From the NCBI RefSeq assembly GCF_042429235.1, contig NZ_JBHMBA010000009.1: a DNA stretch of 64,000 nucleotides. One strand, given 5' to 3'. Shown piece by piece: positions 1 to 8,450 of this stretch. Positions within the stretch are counted from its first letter, which is position 1. Each line of letters opens with the position of its first letter. The translations under genes were made by a program, and so were the position numbers. The notes beneath the pieces were generated by a model. The model had not been told where the DNA came from, searched no databases, and saw only the letters and a program-made list of their open reading frames with translations. This DNA is from Arthrobacter_B citreus (GTDB taxonomy: Bacteria > Actinomycetota > Actinomycetes > Actinomycetales > Micrococcaceae).

Positions 1-1525
1 AGTTTCGGGCAGTGATCTCGGCACAGCCCTCGCTGTTTACCTCGTCAATCCATGCTGAGGTGCCAAGGGACTCGACCGATGGCGAAAACTCAGGGAACTC
101 TCCCACAGCCAAAGCGGCTGACACGGCTGCTGCAACGTCCGCTGCAGGTTCTGGCTTGGCAGCGGTGCCGGCGGAGGTGCCGGCGGAGGCAGTCGCCGTA
201 GGCGTGCCCGTGACTGTGTCCGCTGCCAGTGACGAACTTGAAGAGGCGTCAGCTCCGGGACCGGCGGGGTTCAGGAGCAGGGCAACGGCAAGCACGGCCG
301 TGAACACGCCTTGGCAGGCAAGGGCAACGGGCTTCCAACGGGGAGGTGCCCAGCTGGACATGCCCCGCCGCGCCTCGGATACCCGGGCTGACCCCGCCCG
401 GCCGGAACGCCGGATGGGATCCTCGACGAGATGGAAGGAAAGGATTGAAAGGACAGTGGTGACAGACAATACGGCGAGCGCGTAAGCCGTCCCCGAATCG
501 GGGAAGAAAACGCGCAGCAGGATGATGGCGGGAAAGTGCCAGAGATACAGTGAGTAGGATATCCGGCCGAGGTATTGGGACACCGGGTTGGTCAGGAGCA
601 GCATGCTTCGTGAAGTGTGTCCTGTTCCACCTGCAATCACCAGGACGGCCCCGAGCACGGGAAGTGCAACCCCGGGAGCTGGAATCCCGCTTTCCGGATG
701 GACAACGAACAGGCTGGCCAGGATCATCATCAGCCCTACTACTGCCAATCCGCTGCGCATCCTGGTGGTCAGCCGTCCGAAGAGCGGCAGGGCCAGCGCT
801 GCCAGTGCACCGGCCGCGAGTTCCCAGGTGCGGGTGAACGTCGAGAAGTAGGCCCAGGTGGGTGCGGCCGCCACCTGCCACAGCGCATAGCCAAACGATG
901 CTGTTGCCACGAGCACCATCAGCCCAGCCGTAACGGAAGTTGGGGAACGGCGGCCCGTCCTCATTCCAATATACGCGGCGGCTATGATCAGCCACGGCCA
1001 GAAGAGATAGAACTGTTCCTCAACCGCCAGCGACCAGTAATGCTGCAGGGGAGACACCACGCCGTCGGTCTGCCAGTAGTCCGTTCCGACGGCCGCGAAA
1101 TGCCAGTTCGCGGCGAACAATGCAGCGAAAATGCCGTCCGTCCGCACGGATGCTCCCCTGGCTGAGTTGTAGAGCAGATATGTGGCCGCCACCGTGACCA
1201 CCACCACCAAAAGCGCCATGGGAAGAATTCTTCGGGCTCGCCGGACGTAAAAGGCGACAAAGTCGATCCGGCCGCTCGCAGCGACCTCGCGCACCAGCAG
1301 TCCCGAGATGAGGAAGCCGGAGATGACAAAGAAGACGTCTACTCCGACAAAGCCGCCCACAGGCCACTCGAAAAGGTGGTTAAGGATCACGGCTACAACA
1401 GCCAGGGCACGCAAGCCCTGGATATCGCGCCGTTGCCGGGAGGCCCGGTGGGTTCCCGCCGGACCGGACATCCCGGCTTTGCCCTTTTGGGATTTATGCG
1501 ATCCGGACAGTGCATGGCTATTCAT
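1..1525 (-). CDS. Acyltransferase-3 family (OafA/YrhL-like) membrane protein, 3' end beyond the window
   Basis: Reading the minus strand from ATG at 1525 gives an open frame of about 508 codons with no stop before the left edge, so the C-terminus is missing. The N-terminal half has the acyltransferase-3 signatures: RDIQGLRALAVV near residue 34, a GVDVFFVISGFLISG segment, and QHYWSLAVEEQFYLFWP near residue 155, followed by repeated hydrophobic segments. This family O-acylates (often O-acetylates) surface sugars using acyl donors moved across the membrane. The region after about residue 400 is Ala/Ser-rich, as in family members that carry an extracytoplasmic SGNH domain, but that domain would lie outside the window. 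Its start overlaps the stop of the upstream glycosyltransferase (ATGA) with an AAGGAG ribosome site, so the two are translationally coupled. Confidence 0.88.
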   Translation of the reverse strand, partial: MNSHALSGSHKSQKGKAGMSGPAGTHRASRQRRDIQGLRALAVVAVILNHLFEWPVGGFVGVDVFFVISGFLISGLLVREVAASGRIDFVAFYVRRARRILPMALLVVVVTVAATYLLYNSARGASVRTDGIFAALFAANWHFAAVGTDYWQTDGVVSPLQHYWSLAVEEQFYLFWPWLIIAAAYIGMRTGRRSPTSVTAGLMVLVATASFGYALWQVAAAPTWAYFSTFTRTWELAAGALAALALPLFGRLTTRMRSGLAVVGLMMILASLFVVHPESGIPAPGVALPVLGAVLVIAGGTGHTSRSMLLLTNPVSQYLGRISYSLYLWHFPAIILLRVFFPDSGTAYALAVLSVTTVLSILSFHLVEDPIRRSGRAGSARVSEARRGMSSWAPPRWKPVALACQGVFTAVLAVALLLNPAGPGADASSSSSLAADTVTGTPTATASAGTSAGTAAKPEPAADVAAAVSAALAVGEFPEFSPSVESLGTSAWIDEVNSEGCAEITARN

Positions 1526-2697
1526 GCTTTCTCCTTAGCGAAGGTGCCATCGGACGGCAACAAATGCGTGGCAATTCTGCTCCGGTACAGCTCCGGGCTG
1601 TGGCGGCTGGCCGCCAGAACCGCATCCGCAGCGGCAAGGCCGGAGTACCGGTCCCACTGGGCCAGCATCTTGTCCACAGCCTCGGCGATGGCCGAAGGGT
1701 CCGACGGCGGCACCAGCCGCACACTGGTGTAATTGCCGGCAGCCTCCCGCAACCCTGATGTGTCGCTGACCACGGCCGGCCGCCCGGCGAGAATCGCTTC
1801 GACGGCAGTGTTGCCAAACGGTTCATCAGCACGGGAGGGCACCAGCACAATGTCCGCCTCGGCCAAATACGGCCAAACGTCAGGTTGGAATCCGTGCAGG
1901 TGAACACGGTCCTGCAGTCCCAGATCCCGGACGGTCAGACGGAGCTGTTGCTCATACCCCTCATTGCCCGGATAGACAGCCCCAACTATGTCCAGCCGTG
2001 CTGCGCTTCCAGCGGCCACGAGCTCTGCGAACGCCTCCACGGCCACGTCCACTCCCTTGCGGTGCGCCAACCGGCCCACGTAGGTCAGCCGGGCGTCGCC
2101 TTGCACTTCCCGCCGCAGCGACAGCGGGGTGGAGGGCCCCGGGACAGCATTGTCCACAACGGTGGTTCGGCCCCTCAGCCGCGGCTGGGCCGAATGCAGG
2201 ACGGCTTCGCTGAATCGGCTGTTGACCAGTATCCGGGAGGCAAACAACAGCGGGGCTGCCAAAGCCCGCTTTACGAGGGGTCGGGCAGACTCCTCACCCT
2301 CATGGACGTGTACAACCACCCTGAGCCCAAGCAGCCGAGGCAGAACCGACCACAGGGGCAGCGTGAGCGTGCTGACGTACACGCTCTGCGGCTTCAGCCT
2401 CCGAAGCAGCATCAACATTCGCCCGGTTGCCGCAACGCAAGCGGGCAGCAGCATCGGCAGGGAGCGCGGGGACAACAGTGCCTTGCGCAGCACGACTGTC
2501 CGGCAGAGCACCACTTCGGCGCCGCATTCCAGCAGCTCGGAGACAAGCGGACCTTGGGCCGGAACCGTAACCACCACGCGGGCGCCTCCCTCCAGCAGCC
2601 CTCGGACGCTCTCCAGCAGCACCCTGTCCGATCCGTAGAGCTCTGCCGAGGGATGGGCGACCAGCACGGTGTCCCTCTGCCCTGCCCGGACCGTCAT
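1522..2697 (-). CDS. GT4-family glycosyltransferase
   Basis: 391 residues with a GT-B fold pattern. The N-terminal domain begins with a nucleotide-fold strand and a flexible acceptor loop (AHPSAELYGSDR). The C-terminal donor domain has TYVGRLAHRKGVDVAVEAF near residue 215 and the E-x7-E type motif around DEPFGNTAVEAILAGRP near residue 315. It should transfer an NDP-sugar to a lipid-linked acceptor at the cytoplasmic membrane face; donor and acceptor cannot be read from sequence. It overlaps the upstream cytidylyltransferase by 4 nt and the downstream acyltransferase by 4 nt, so the three form one operon. Confidence 0.88.
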   Translation of the reverse strand: MTVRAGQRDTVLVAHPSAELYGSDRVLLESVRGLLEGGARVVVTVPAQGPLVSELLECGAEVVLCRTVVLRKALLSPRSLPMLLPACVAATGRMLMLLRRLKPQSVYVSTLTLPLWSVLPRLLGLRVVVHVHEGEESARPLVKRALAAPLLFASRILVNSRFSEAVLHSAQPRLRGRTTVVDNAVPGPSTPLSLRREVQGDARLTYVGRLAHRKGVDVAVEAFAELVAAGSAARLDIVGAVYPGNEGYEQQLRLTVRDLGLQDRVHLHGFQPDVWPYLAEADIVLVPSRADEPFGNTAVEAILAGRPAVVSDTSGLREAAGNYTSVRLVPPSDPSAIAEAVDKMLAQWDRYSGLAAADAVLAASRHSPELYRSRIATHLLPSDGTFAKEKA

Positions 2698-3155
2698 ACC
2701 AGGTCTCCTGCGGAGGCCTCAAGGGGCCGCACGGCGCTTATAGCCGCCAGGGCACGCCGGAGCGCCGTGCTGGAGGTGTGAACGGTATAGGGAAAATAGA
2801 CAACCTCAGTGCCGACGGCGGCAAAGCGCCTTTCCAGGTCACGCCCCTTAGCGGTTCCGCGCCAGTCGTCCCCCTTGAAGAAAACGTCAAACCGCAGCTC
2901 CTCCCACGTGCTGAGCCGGTCCGATTCAACCTCTGCGTAGGCCCTGTCCACACATTTAATGTTGCCGACAATTTCCAGGCGTTCGGCCAGCGGAATAATC
3001 GGCCGGGTGCCTTTGGTGCTTTCACACAACTCGTCTGACACCACACCGGCAATCAGGTAGTCGCAGTAGCTTTTTGCGTGCCTCAGGATATTCAGGTGTC
3101 CAATGTGAAACAGGTCAAATGCTCCGGCTGCGTAGCCGACGGCATACTTTTTCAT
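2694..3155 (-). CDS. TagD/RfaE-type cytidylyltransferase-like protein
   Basis: 153 residues. It has the nucleotidyltransferase HxGH signature in AGAFDLFHIGHLNIL (residues 11-25) and the later family motif TSSTALR near residue 128. KGDDWRGT near residue 94 matches the region before the second conserved block in glycerol-3-phosphate cytidylyltransferases. The family joins CTP (or ATP) to an alcohol phosphate, giving for example CDP-glycerol. The substrate here is not certain; the CDP-alcohol phosphatidyltransferase at 8441-9184 makes a CDP-alcohol product plausible. It is the first gene of a three-gene coupled operon and diverges from the beta-helix gene. Confidence 0.82.
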   Translation of the reverse strand: MKKYAVGYAAGAFDLFHIGHLNILRHAKSYCDYLIAGVVSDELCESTKGTRPIIPLAERLEIVGNIKCVDRAYAEVESDRLSTWEELRFDVFFKGDDWRGTAKGRDLERRFAAVGTEVVYFPYTVHTSSTALRRALAAISAVRPLEASAGDLV

Positions 3156-3277
3156 AGCATCCCTCTCAATAACATGTTGGCAACGAAGCCGTTTTTATGG
3201 TTGACTTCAGGAGGTTTCGATTGATCAATTTTTTCGTTTGTCTGTAGCTGGGCGGCAGGCCTACATGAGAGACCTCT
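3156..3277. promoter_or_regulatory. AT-rich divergent intergenic region
   Basis: This 122-bp gap separates the minus-strand cytidylyltransferase operon from the plus-strand beta-helix gene and is clearly more AT-rich than its surroundings (tracts such as TTGATCAATTTTTTCG). It must hold both promoters unless transcription reads through, but I could not fix a convincing -35/-10 pair on either strand. Confidence 0.4.
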
Positions 3278-5887
3278 ATGAATCCCCCTTCTTCCAGCTC
3301 CCTCCAACGCGTCCGAAAACGCGGGCACCTTCCCGTCCTCACGGCAGTGCTGCTGAGCCTTGTCGCCTTTCCGGCGCCTGCCTCTGCAGCGGACCCGCCC
3401 GACTATGTGCCGGATACCCCGCTCCTTCGTGACAGCATGTCCCGCTCTGTTCAGGACGGCTGGGGTGAGTCCGAGAGCGGAACCGGGTACACCACCAGCT
3501 GGCTGCCGTCCCTTGCGGTATCCGGAGGCACCGGTACCGTGGAAATCCCAGAGCCAGGCACGTCGCGCACCGTGGAAGCAGGCGTGTCCCCCGCCGTCGA
3601 CATGTCGGCGTCCTACGGTGTTTCGGTGTCTGAAATCCCGACGAGCGGGGGCGGGGTCCATACCGGGCTCCAGGTGCGTTACAGGGACGGATCCTTCTAC
3701 CAGGCCACTCTCCGCGTCCTGCCGGGCGGCGATACCGCCCTGGATATCTCCCGAACCAATGGCGGACCGGAAACCAAAACGGCGTTGTCCCGCCCAGTGG
3801 CCCTGCCTTTCCGCGTTGACGCGGGGCAAAAGGTGAATGTGGAATTGCAGGCCACCGGGAGTTCGCCGGTGGAGATCAAGGCCCGCGCATGGCTGGCAGG
3901 CGCGACAGCAGGCGATTGGCAGCAAACCGCCTCGGACTCGGGCGATGCCCGGATCACCGATGCGGGCACGCTCCGGATCACCACCTACGTCTCCGCAGCC
4001 AGCCAACCCGCGACGGTAGCCTATGACGATCTGGCCGCGCAGACGCTGCGGAAGGCAACGGGACCCGTTGTGCCACCGCCGGCACCGGCACCGGTACCGC
4101 CTGTTCCCCCTGTGAAGCCGCCGGTCAACCCCGCACCGCCCACTGTGCCCGAGCCGCCCACCTTGCCCCAGCCGCCCACCGTGCCGGAGCCACCGGCAGA
4201 ACCCGGCTCCCGAAACGCGACAGGTTCCGCCCCCGTGGGAAGCACCTCGTACCCCATTCCCTCCCGCGCAGTTTTCGCAGCGCCGGGTGGATCTGACTCC
4301 GCTGCCGGCACGCTGGCTTCTCCGCTGCGCACCATCGGCGCCGCTATTGCCCGCGCACCCCAGGGCGGCACAGTAGTTCTCCGGGGCGGGACCTATCACG
4401 AGGAGGTGACCATCCCGGTTAACAAGCCGTTGACCATTCAGGCCTACCCCAATGAGGCCGTGTGGCTGGACGGAAGCCGTCAGGTCAGCAACTTTGTGCC
4501 GACCGGCAAAGTCTATGCAGCTGCCGGTTGGACTCCCACCTTCGATTCGAGCCCCACGTACCAGTGGGGAAAGCCGGGAACCGAGCACGGAGGTTCCTTC
4601 GTCGACCCGGCCTATCCCATGGCCTCGCACCCGGACCAGGTGTGGATCGACAATGCAGCGCAGAAGCAGGTGGGCTCCCTGTCCGAGGTTACGGCTGGGA
4701 CCTTCTATGCGGATTACGCTGCCAAGAAGCTCTATGTGGGGACGAACCCGGCAGGAAAAACCGTCCGAGCCAGCGCATTGGCCAAGGCCATGAGCGTCCG
4801 CGCCGAGAACTCCGTGGTTCGGGGAATCGGCATCCGGAGATTCGCCACGTCGGTACCGCACATGGGCGCTGTTACTGTGGAAAAAACCGGCGTCGTTTTT
4901 GAGAACGTTTCCATCACAGACAATTCCACTACCGGTATAGCTGTAGGGGCCGGAAAGGTCACCCTCCGCAATGTCACCTCTGCCCGGAACGGGCTGATGG
5001 GTGTCAGCGTGGTGTACGCCGACGGATTGACGGTTACCGGATTGGACGCCAGCGGCAACAACGTAGAGCGTTTCAAGACCGCGCCGGTTGCGGGCGGCAT
5101 GAAAGTCGGACGAACGCGCGGCGTCAGCGTCCAGCAAAGCACTTTCCGCAATAACACCGGCACCGGGCTGTGGCTGGATGAGTCTGTGTACAACGCAGAC
5201 TTGGCCGGCAACGCCATGACCGGCAATGCGAGTCATGGCGTATCGGCCGAAATCTCCGCCAAGGTGCGGTTGGTGGACAACGTCATCGCCGACAACCGGA
5301 ACTTCGGCGTCAAGGTCAACAACACCAGCGAGGTGGAGATTTGGAACAACACCTTCAGCGGCAACGGTCGGCAAATCAATATTGTCCAGGACAAGCGGCG
5401 GGCCAGTAACCAGTCGACTCCCGGACACAATCCCCGCCAGCCCTTCCCTGACAAGACAATGACGTGGATTAACGGACCGGTAACCGTCCGCAACAACATC
5501 ATCGCTTCCACTTCCGCGGCCGGAAACTGTCTGTTGTGTGTGGAGGACTATTCCAGGGAGTTCACCGCTGAGCAGCTCCGGGTCACAGCCCAGGGCAACG
5601 TGTACCACCGGGTCAATGCTCAGCAACCCAGCTGGGCAGTGGTGTGGTCCGGAGGCAAGTCCAACGCCAGTGTGTACACAGGTATCGCGGCATTCCGTGC
5701 GGCCACCGGTCAGGAAAAAACGCATCTGGAGCTCACCGGCCCAAGTCCCCTGGCACCTAACACATTTGCCGCCAACCGCACGGTGCAGGACCAGGCCGGT
5801 GCAGTTGCCGTTCCATTGCCGGCTTCCATTGCCGGCTTGGCCGGGCAGCCTTCGGGAGCACGTCATCTGGGCGCCTTTACCAACTGA
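3278..5887 (+). CDS. Secreted right-handed parallel beta-helix protein with N-terminal jelly-roll-like module
   Basis: 869 residues. A signal peptide covers residues 1-37 (RVRKR, hydrophobic core, then ASA before ADPP). Residues about 45-255 form a module also found at the C-terminus of the PKD protein at 10546-16038. Residues about 258-310 are a proline-rich linker (PEPP, PQPP repeats). Residues about 332-760 carry the right-handed beta-helix pattern: APGGSDSAAGTLASPLRTI, then many short N/G/V-rich rungs such as VRNNTG and VRNNIIAS. Such helices usually bind, cleave or epimerise polysaccharide; I see no catalytic set I can name. It is the only plus-strand gene in the polysaccharide locus, and its last 25 nt overlap the convergent Wzy-like gene. 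Confidence 0.87.
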   Translation: MNPPSSSSLQRVRKRGHLPVLTAVLLSLVAFPAPASAADPPDYVPDTPLLRDSMSRSVQDGWGESESGTGYTTSWLPSLAVSGGTGTVEIPEPGTSRTVEAGVSPAVDMSASYGVSVSEIPTSGGGVHTGLQVRYRDGSFYQATLRVLPGGDTALDISRTNGGPETKTALSRPVALPFRVDAGQKVNVELQATGSSPVEIKARAWLAGATAGDWQQTASDSGDARITDAGTLRITTYVSAASQPATVAYDDLAAQTLRKATGPVVPPPAPAPVPPVPPVKPPVNPAPPTVPEPPTLPQPPTVPEPPAEPGSRNATGSAPVGSTSYPIPSRAVFAAPGGSDSAAGTLASPLRTIGAAIARAPQGGTVVLRGGTYHEEVTIPVNKPLTIQAYPNEAVWLDGSRQVSNFVPTGKVYAAAGWTPTFDSSPTYQWGKPGTEHGGSFVDPAYPMASHPDQVWIDNAAQKQVGSLSEVTAGTFYADYAAKKLYVGTNPAGKTVRASALAKAMSVRAENSVVRGIGIRRFATSVPHMGAVTVEKTGVVFENVSITDNSTTGIAVGAGKVTLRNVTSARNGLMGVSVVYADGLTVTGLDASGNNVERFKTAPVAGGMKVGRTRGVSVQQSTFRNNTGTGLWLDESVYNADLAGNAMTGNASHGVSAEISAKVRLVDNVIADNRNFGVKVNNTSEVEIWNNTFSGNGRQINIVQDKRRASNQSTPGHNPRQPFPDKTMTWINGPVTVRNNIIASTSAAGNCLLCVEDYSREFTAEQLRVTAQGNVYHRVNAQQPSWAVVWSGGKSNASVYTGIAAFRAATGQEKTHLELTGPSPLAPNTFAANRTVQDQAGAVAVPLPASIAGLAGQPSGARHLGAFTN

Positions 5888-7101
5888 GGCACGACGGAAA
5901 TCGGTGGCCTGCTGATTACCGTGTAATCCCGGGTGGGAGCAGCCTCCGCTGCCCCCGCCCGGGGTTCCCAGACCACCAGCGAAATGGCAAAGAACAGGAG
6001 GAAAGAGGTGCTGACCTCGGTCAGCCCGTTCTCGAGGAAGCTTCGCAGCAGCAGAAACAGCAGCATGGCCGGCAGAAATGAGTCCGGTGCCCTTCTCAGA
6101 CTGCGGGACAGCAGGGAGAAGGCCCACATGGCCAGGACCAATGTGCCAAGGACGCCGGCCTGGGCAAGCGCCGAGATCCAGCTTGAGTCCAAAACCTGGG
6201 AATCCCAGTACTGCCCTTTGACGGCCACCGTCTTGATCGACAATCCCCCGCCGACCCACCGCTCCCATGTGCGTGCGGAAGTATCCAGGACGGTCTCCCA
6301 CGCCAAGGTACGCGAATTCAAAGTCAGCAGGGATGCGCTCCCGGGCCGCATCACCATGTTCATCAATGCAGGGGTATACAGGAGCGCCGGGAGCATAACC
6401 GTTCCGAGCGCGAGCAGCCCAACGGCTACCGCACGCCGCATCCTCCTGAGGGCGAGACCAATCATGGCGGCCGCCAGAGCAAGGCCCAGCAATGCTGTCC
6501 TGGACTCCGTGGCAAGGACTGCCCCCAGCAACACTCCGAGGAGGCCCACCTGGACAAAGGTTCCTTTGCCCCGGAGGAGGTTGTGCGCCAGGGCAATGGC
6601 AGGAACTCCACACAGCATGGCAATTGCGTTCGGCCGAAGCGGGGGGATGACGCCTGCAAGCCGTTGGCCGCTCAACAGGCCGGGCAGGCCAGTGGCCGCA
6701 CTCACCAGGCCGACGATCGCCATAGCCACGAGCAGCGGTTTGAGCGCGGCTGGGGTGGGAGAAGCAGCCAGCAGAAATCCCACGGTCGCCGCCACTAAAA
6801 GCAGCCGCGCGGCCAGGACAACTGAGGCTCCCACGTCTCCAACGGCAACAGCACCGAGCAGCGAGACCGAAACGAAAAGAAACAGCAGCAGGAACGGCCG
6901 ACCCGGGATCTTCCGGCGCTTCGGAGCGTAGGCCGCAAGCGCAAAGGCAAGGAGGCAAGCCAGAGCCTGGCAGGCAGCCTTTGCCAAGACCACTCCATCC
7001 GCTCCGCCGTCGTAATAGAACCCCTTGCGCCAAGCCACCGTGCTGCCCAGAAGCAAAAGCCAAATCGCGTACGGGGCAGACTTGAGGATCCAGGCATTCA
7101 C
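5863..7101 (-). CDS. Wzy/O-antigen ligase-like polytopic membrane protein
   Basis: 412 residues, almost entirely hydrophobic, with about ten to twelve predicted membrane segments. The motif LATESRTALLGLAL near residue 195 matches the conserved S-R-T region of the O-antigen ligase/polymerase (Wzy_C) family, followed by a long extracytoplasmic loop with the SRTLAWETVLD segment. The likely role is polymerising or ligating undecaprenyl-linked repeat units outside the membrane. It starts at GTG 7101 inside the stop of the upstream Wzz-like gene (GTGA). The 3' end overlaps the convergent beta-helix gene by 25 nt, so neither can carry a conventional intergenic terminator there. Confidence 0.85.
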   Translation of the reverse strand: MNAWILKSAPYAIWLLLLGSTVAWRKGFYYDGGADGVVLAKAACQALACLLAFALAAYAPKRRKIPGRPFLLLFLFVSVSLLGAVAVGDVGASVVLAARLLLVAATVGFLLAASPTPAALKPLLVAMAIVGLVSAATGLPGLLSGQRLAGVIPPLRPNAIAMLCGVPAIALAHNLLRGKGTFVQVGLLGVLLGAVLATESRTALLGLALAAAMIGLALRRMRRAVAVGLLALGTVMLPALLYTPALMNMVMRPGSASLLTLNSRTLAWETVLDTSARTWERWVGGGLSIKTVAVKGQYWDSQVLDSSWISALAQAGVLGTLVLAMWAFSLLSRSLRRAPDSFLPAMLLFLLLRSFLENGLTEVSTSFLLFFAISLVVWEPRAGAAEAAPTRDYTVISRPPISVVPQLVKAPR

Positions 7102-8450
7102 CGGCGTTCCTCCGTGGCGACCACCGGCGCCACCGGGCGGGGCCTTAAGACACCTTTGAGAACTCCGGCAGGCACATCGAGCATGACGATCCCCAGAGGT
7201 TCAATGCCCAGGGAACGCATTTCCATGACCTCTGCATCCAGCTGGGCGTCAGTTGTTGATCCGTATGAGACCAGAACCAGCGCACACTGTGACACGGCGC
7301 CCACCATTTCCGTATTCAGCGGCTCCGAGGAAGCAGCAGTCAGCGTGAGCAGCACATCGAAGTCTTCTGCGAGTTCTTTGATCAGGGTTCCCGCGTTCCG
7401 GCCCGTGTCAGCTGCCGGGAGGGAAGGGCCAGACCCGGCTGTAACAGTGAAGAGTGAGCCTGTGCCTACTTGGCGGACCACCTCGCCGGCCTCCACGGCG
7501 CCGGCGACCAGATCGGTGAACCCGTGGCTGTCACGCGAAAGCCCGAACGGAGCTTGGACGGCTCCATCCCCTTGAAGGATGCATACCCGTCGCCCGCTGT
7601 CGGCGATAAAGCGGCCCCACTCCTCGAGCATCATCTCTCCGGACACCGTGGAACGCTGGCATGCGCCCGTGGCCAGCACGATGCGGGGCAGCTGTCCTCC
7701 CGTGCGGAGCAGAATGCGCGTCAGCAGGGAACGCAGCTCCGTGTCCGGGCCTACCTGCTTGCGCAGTGGAAAACGACTGCTTCTGCCCAGGACCGGCATC
7801 CGTCCGATAAGTTCCACCCCTGAAGCGGTGACCACGTCTTCCGCAGAATGCAGGGCAGCGCCCCTGCGGTCCATAACAATGGCCGCTATCAGGCCGATGA
7901 ACAACCCGCCGAAGGCACCCAGCACCAAGTTGGTGACGATATCCGGCGACGAGGGATGGGCTGGAGGGGCAGCGGGGACCGTGATCTGGGGGTCGACTAC
8001 TGCGGCGCGCGAATCCTCATCGTTCTCCAGCAGCCGGATCTGGTCTGCCAGGCTTTCTGCGACAAGATTCGCGGTGGTGGACGCTTCCTTGCCCGATGCG
8101 GCGGAAGCCGTGACCCGTACATACACGGTGTCCTTGGGATTTTCGGCGCTGACCCGGCGGGCAAGGCTGGAAGCCGTCACACCATTGCCGAGTTTTTCGG
8201 CCACTGGTGCCAAAACCTGTGGACTCCTCACCAGATCCGGGTAGTTTTTCACCCGTTGCAGGGTGAACTGCGAGTCCTCATAGGACGAGCTGCTGGAGGA
8301 CTGGGCCTTTACGAAAAGATCCGCGCGGGCGTCGTAAGATTTGGGGCTAACCCAGCTCACCAGAATCGCGGCGTCCACAGCAAGAAACACAATGAACAGG
8401 ATCAGCAGCAGGCGCCTGCGGAAAAGCAGCAGATATTCACTCAATTCCAT
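7098..8450 (-). CDS. Wzz-like chain-length protein with degenerate BY-kinase domain
   Basis: I place the start at ATG 8450, 450 residues, because it follows GGGAGGTGA at good spacing; the open frame extends upstream into the previous gene. Domains: N-terminal membrane segment (about 12-35), an extracytoplasmic region, a second membrane segment near residue 172-195 (LVLGAFGGLFIGLIAAIVM), then about 250 cytoplasmic residues. The layout is that of Wzz/CapA-CapB fusions in actinobacterial exopolysaccharide loci. Where a BY-kinase has GEGKST, this protein has ATGACQRSTVSG with no GK[ST], and the C-terminus (VAPVVATEERR) lacks the tyrosine cluster. It is therefore probably a catalytically dead scaffold or a copolymerase only. 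It overlaps its upstream gene by 10 nt. Confidence 0.82.
   Translation of the reverse strand: MELSEYLLLFRRRLLLILFIVFLAVDAAILVSWVSPKSYDARADLFVKAQSSSSSSYEDSQFTLQRVKNYPDLVRSPQVLAPVAEKLGNGVTASSLARRVSAENPKDTVYVRVTASAASGKEASTTANLVAESLADQIRLLENDEDSRAAVVDPQITVPAAPPAHPSSPDIVTNLVLGAFGGLFIGLIAAIVMDRRGAALHSAEDVVTASGVELIGRMPVLGRSSRFPLRKQVGPDTELRSLLTRILLRTGGQLPRIVLATGACQRSTVSGEMMLEEWGRFIADSGRRVCILQGDGAVQAPFGLSRDSHGFTDLVAGAVEAGEVVRQVGTGSLFTVTAGSGPSLPAADTGRNAGTLIKELAEDFDVLLTLTAASSEPLNTEMVGAVSQCALVLVSYGSTTDAQLDAEVMEMRSLGIEPLGIVMLDVPAGVLKGVLRPRPVAPVVATEERR

Noticed and set aside
3152..7063. A 1303-codon open frame on the minus strand opposite the beta-helix and Wzy-like genes
   Set aside because: Composition is low-complexity Gly/Arg/His, it has no recognisable domain, and it lies antisense to a gene with a signal peptide and clear fold; it is a high-GC shadow frame.
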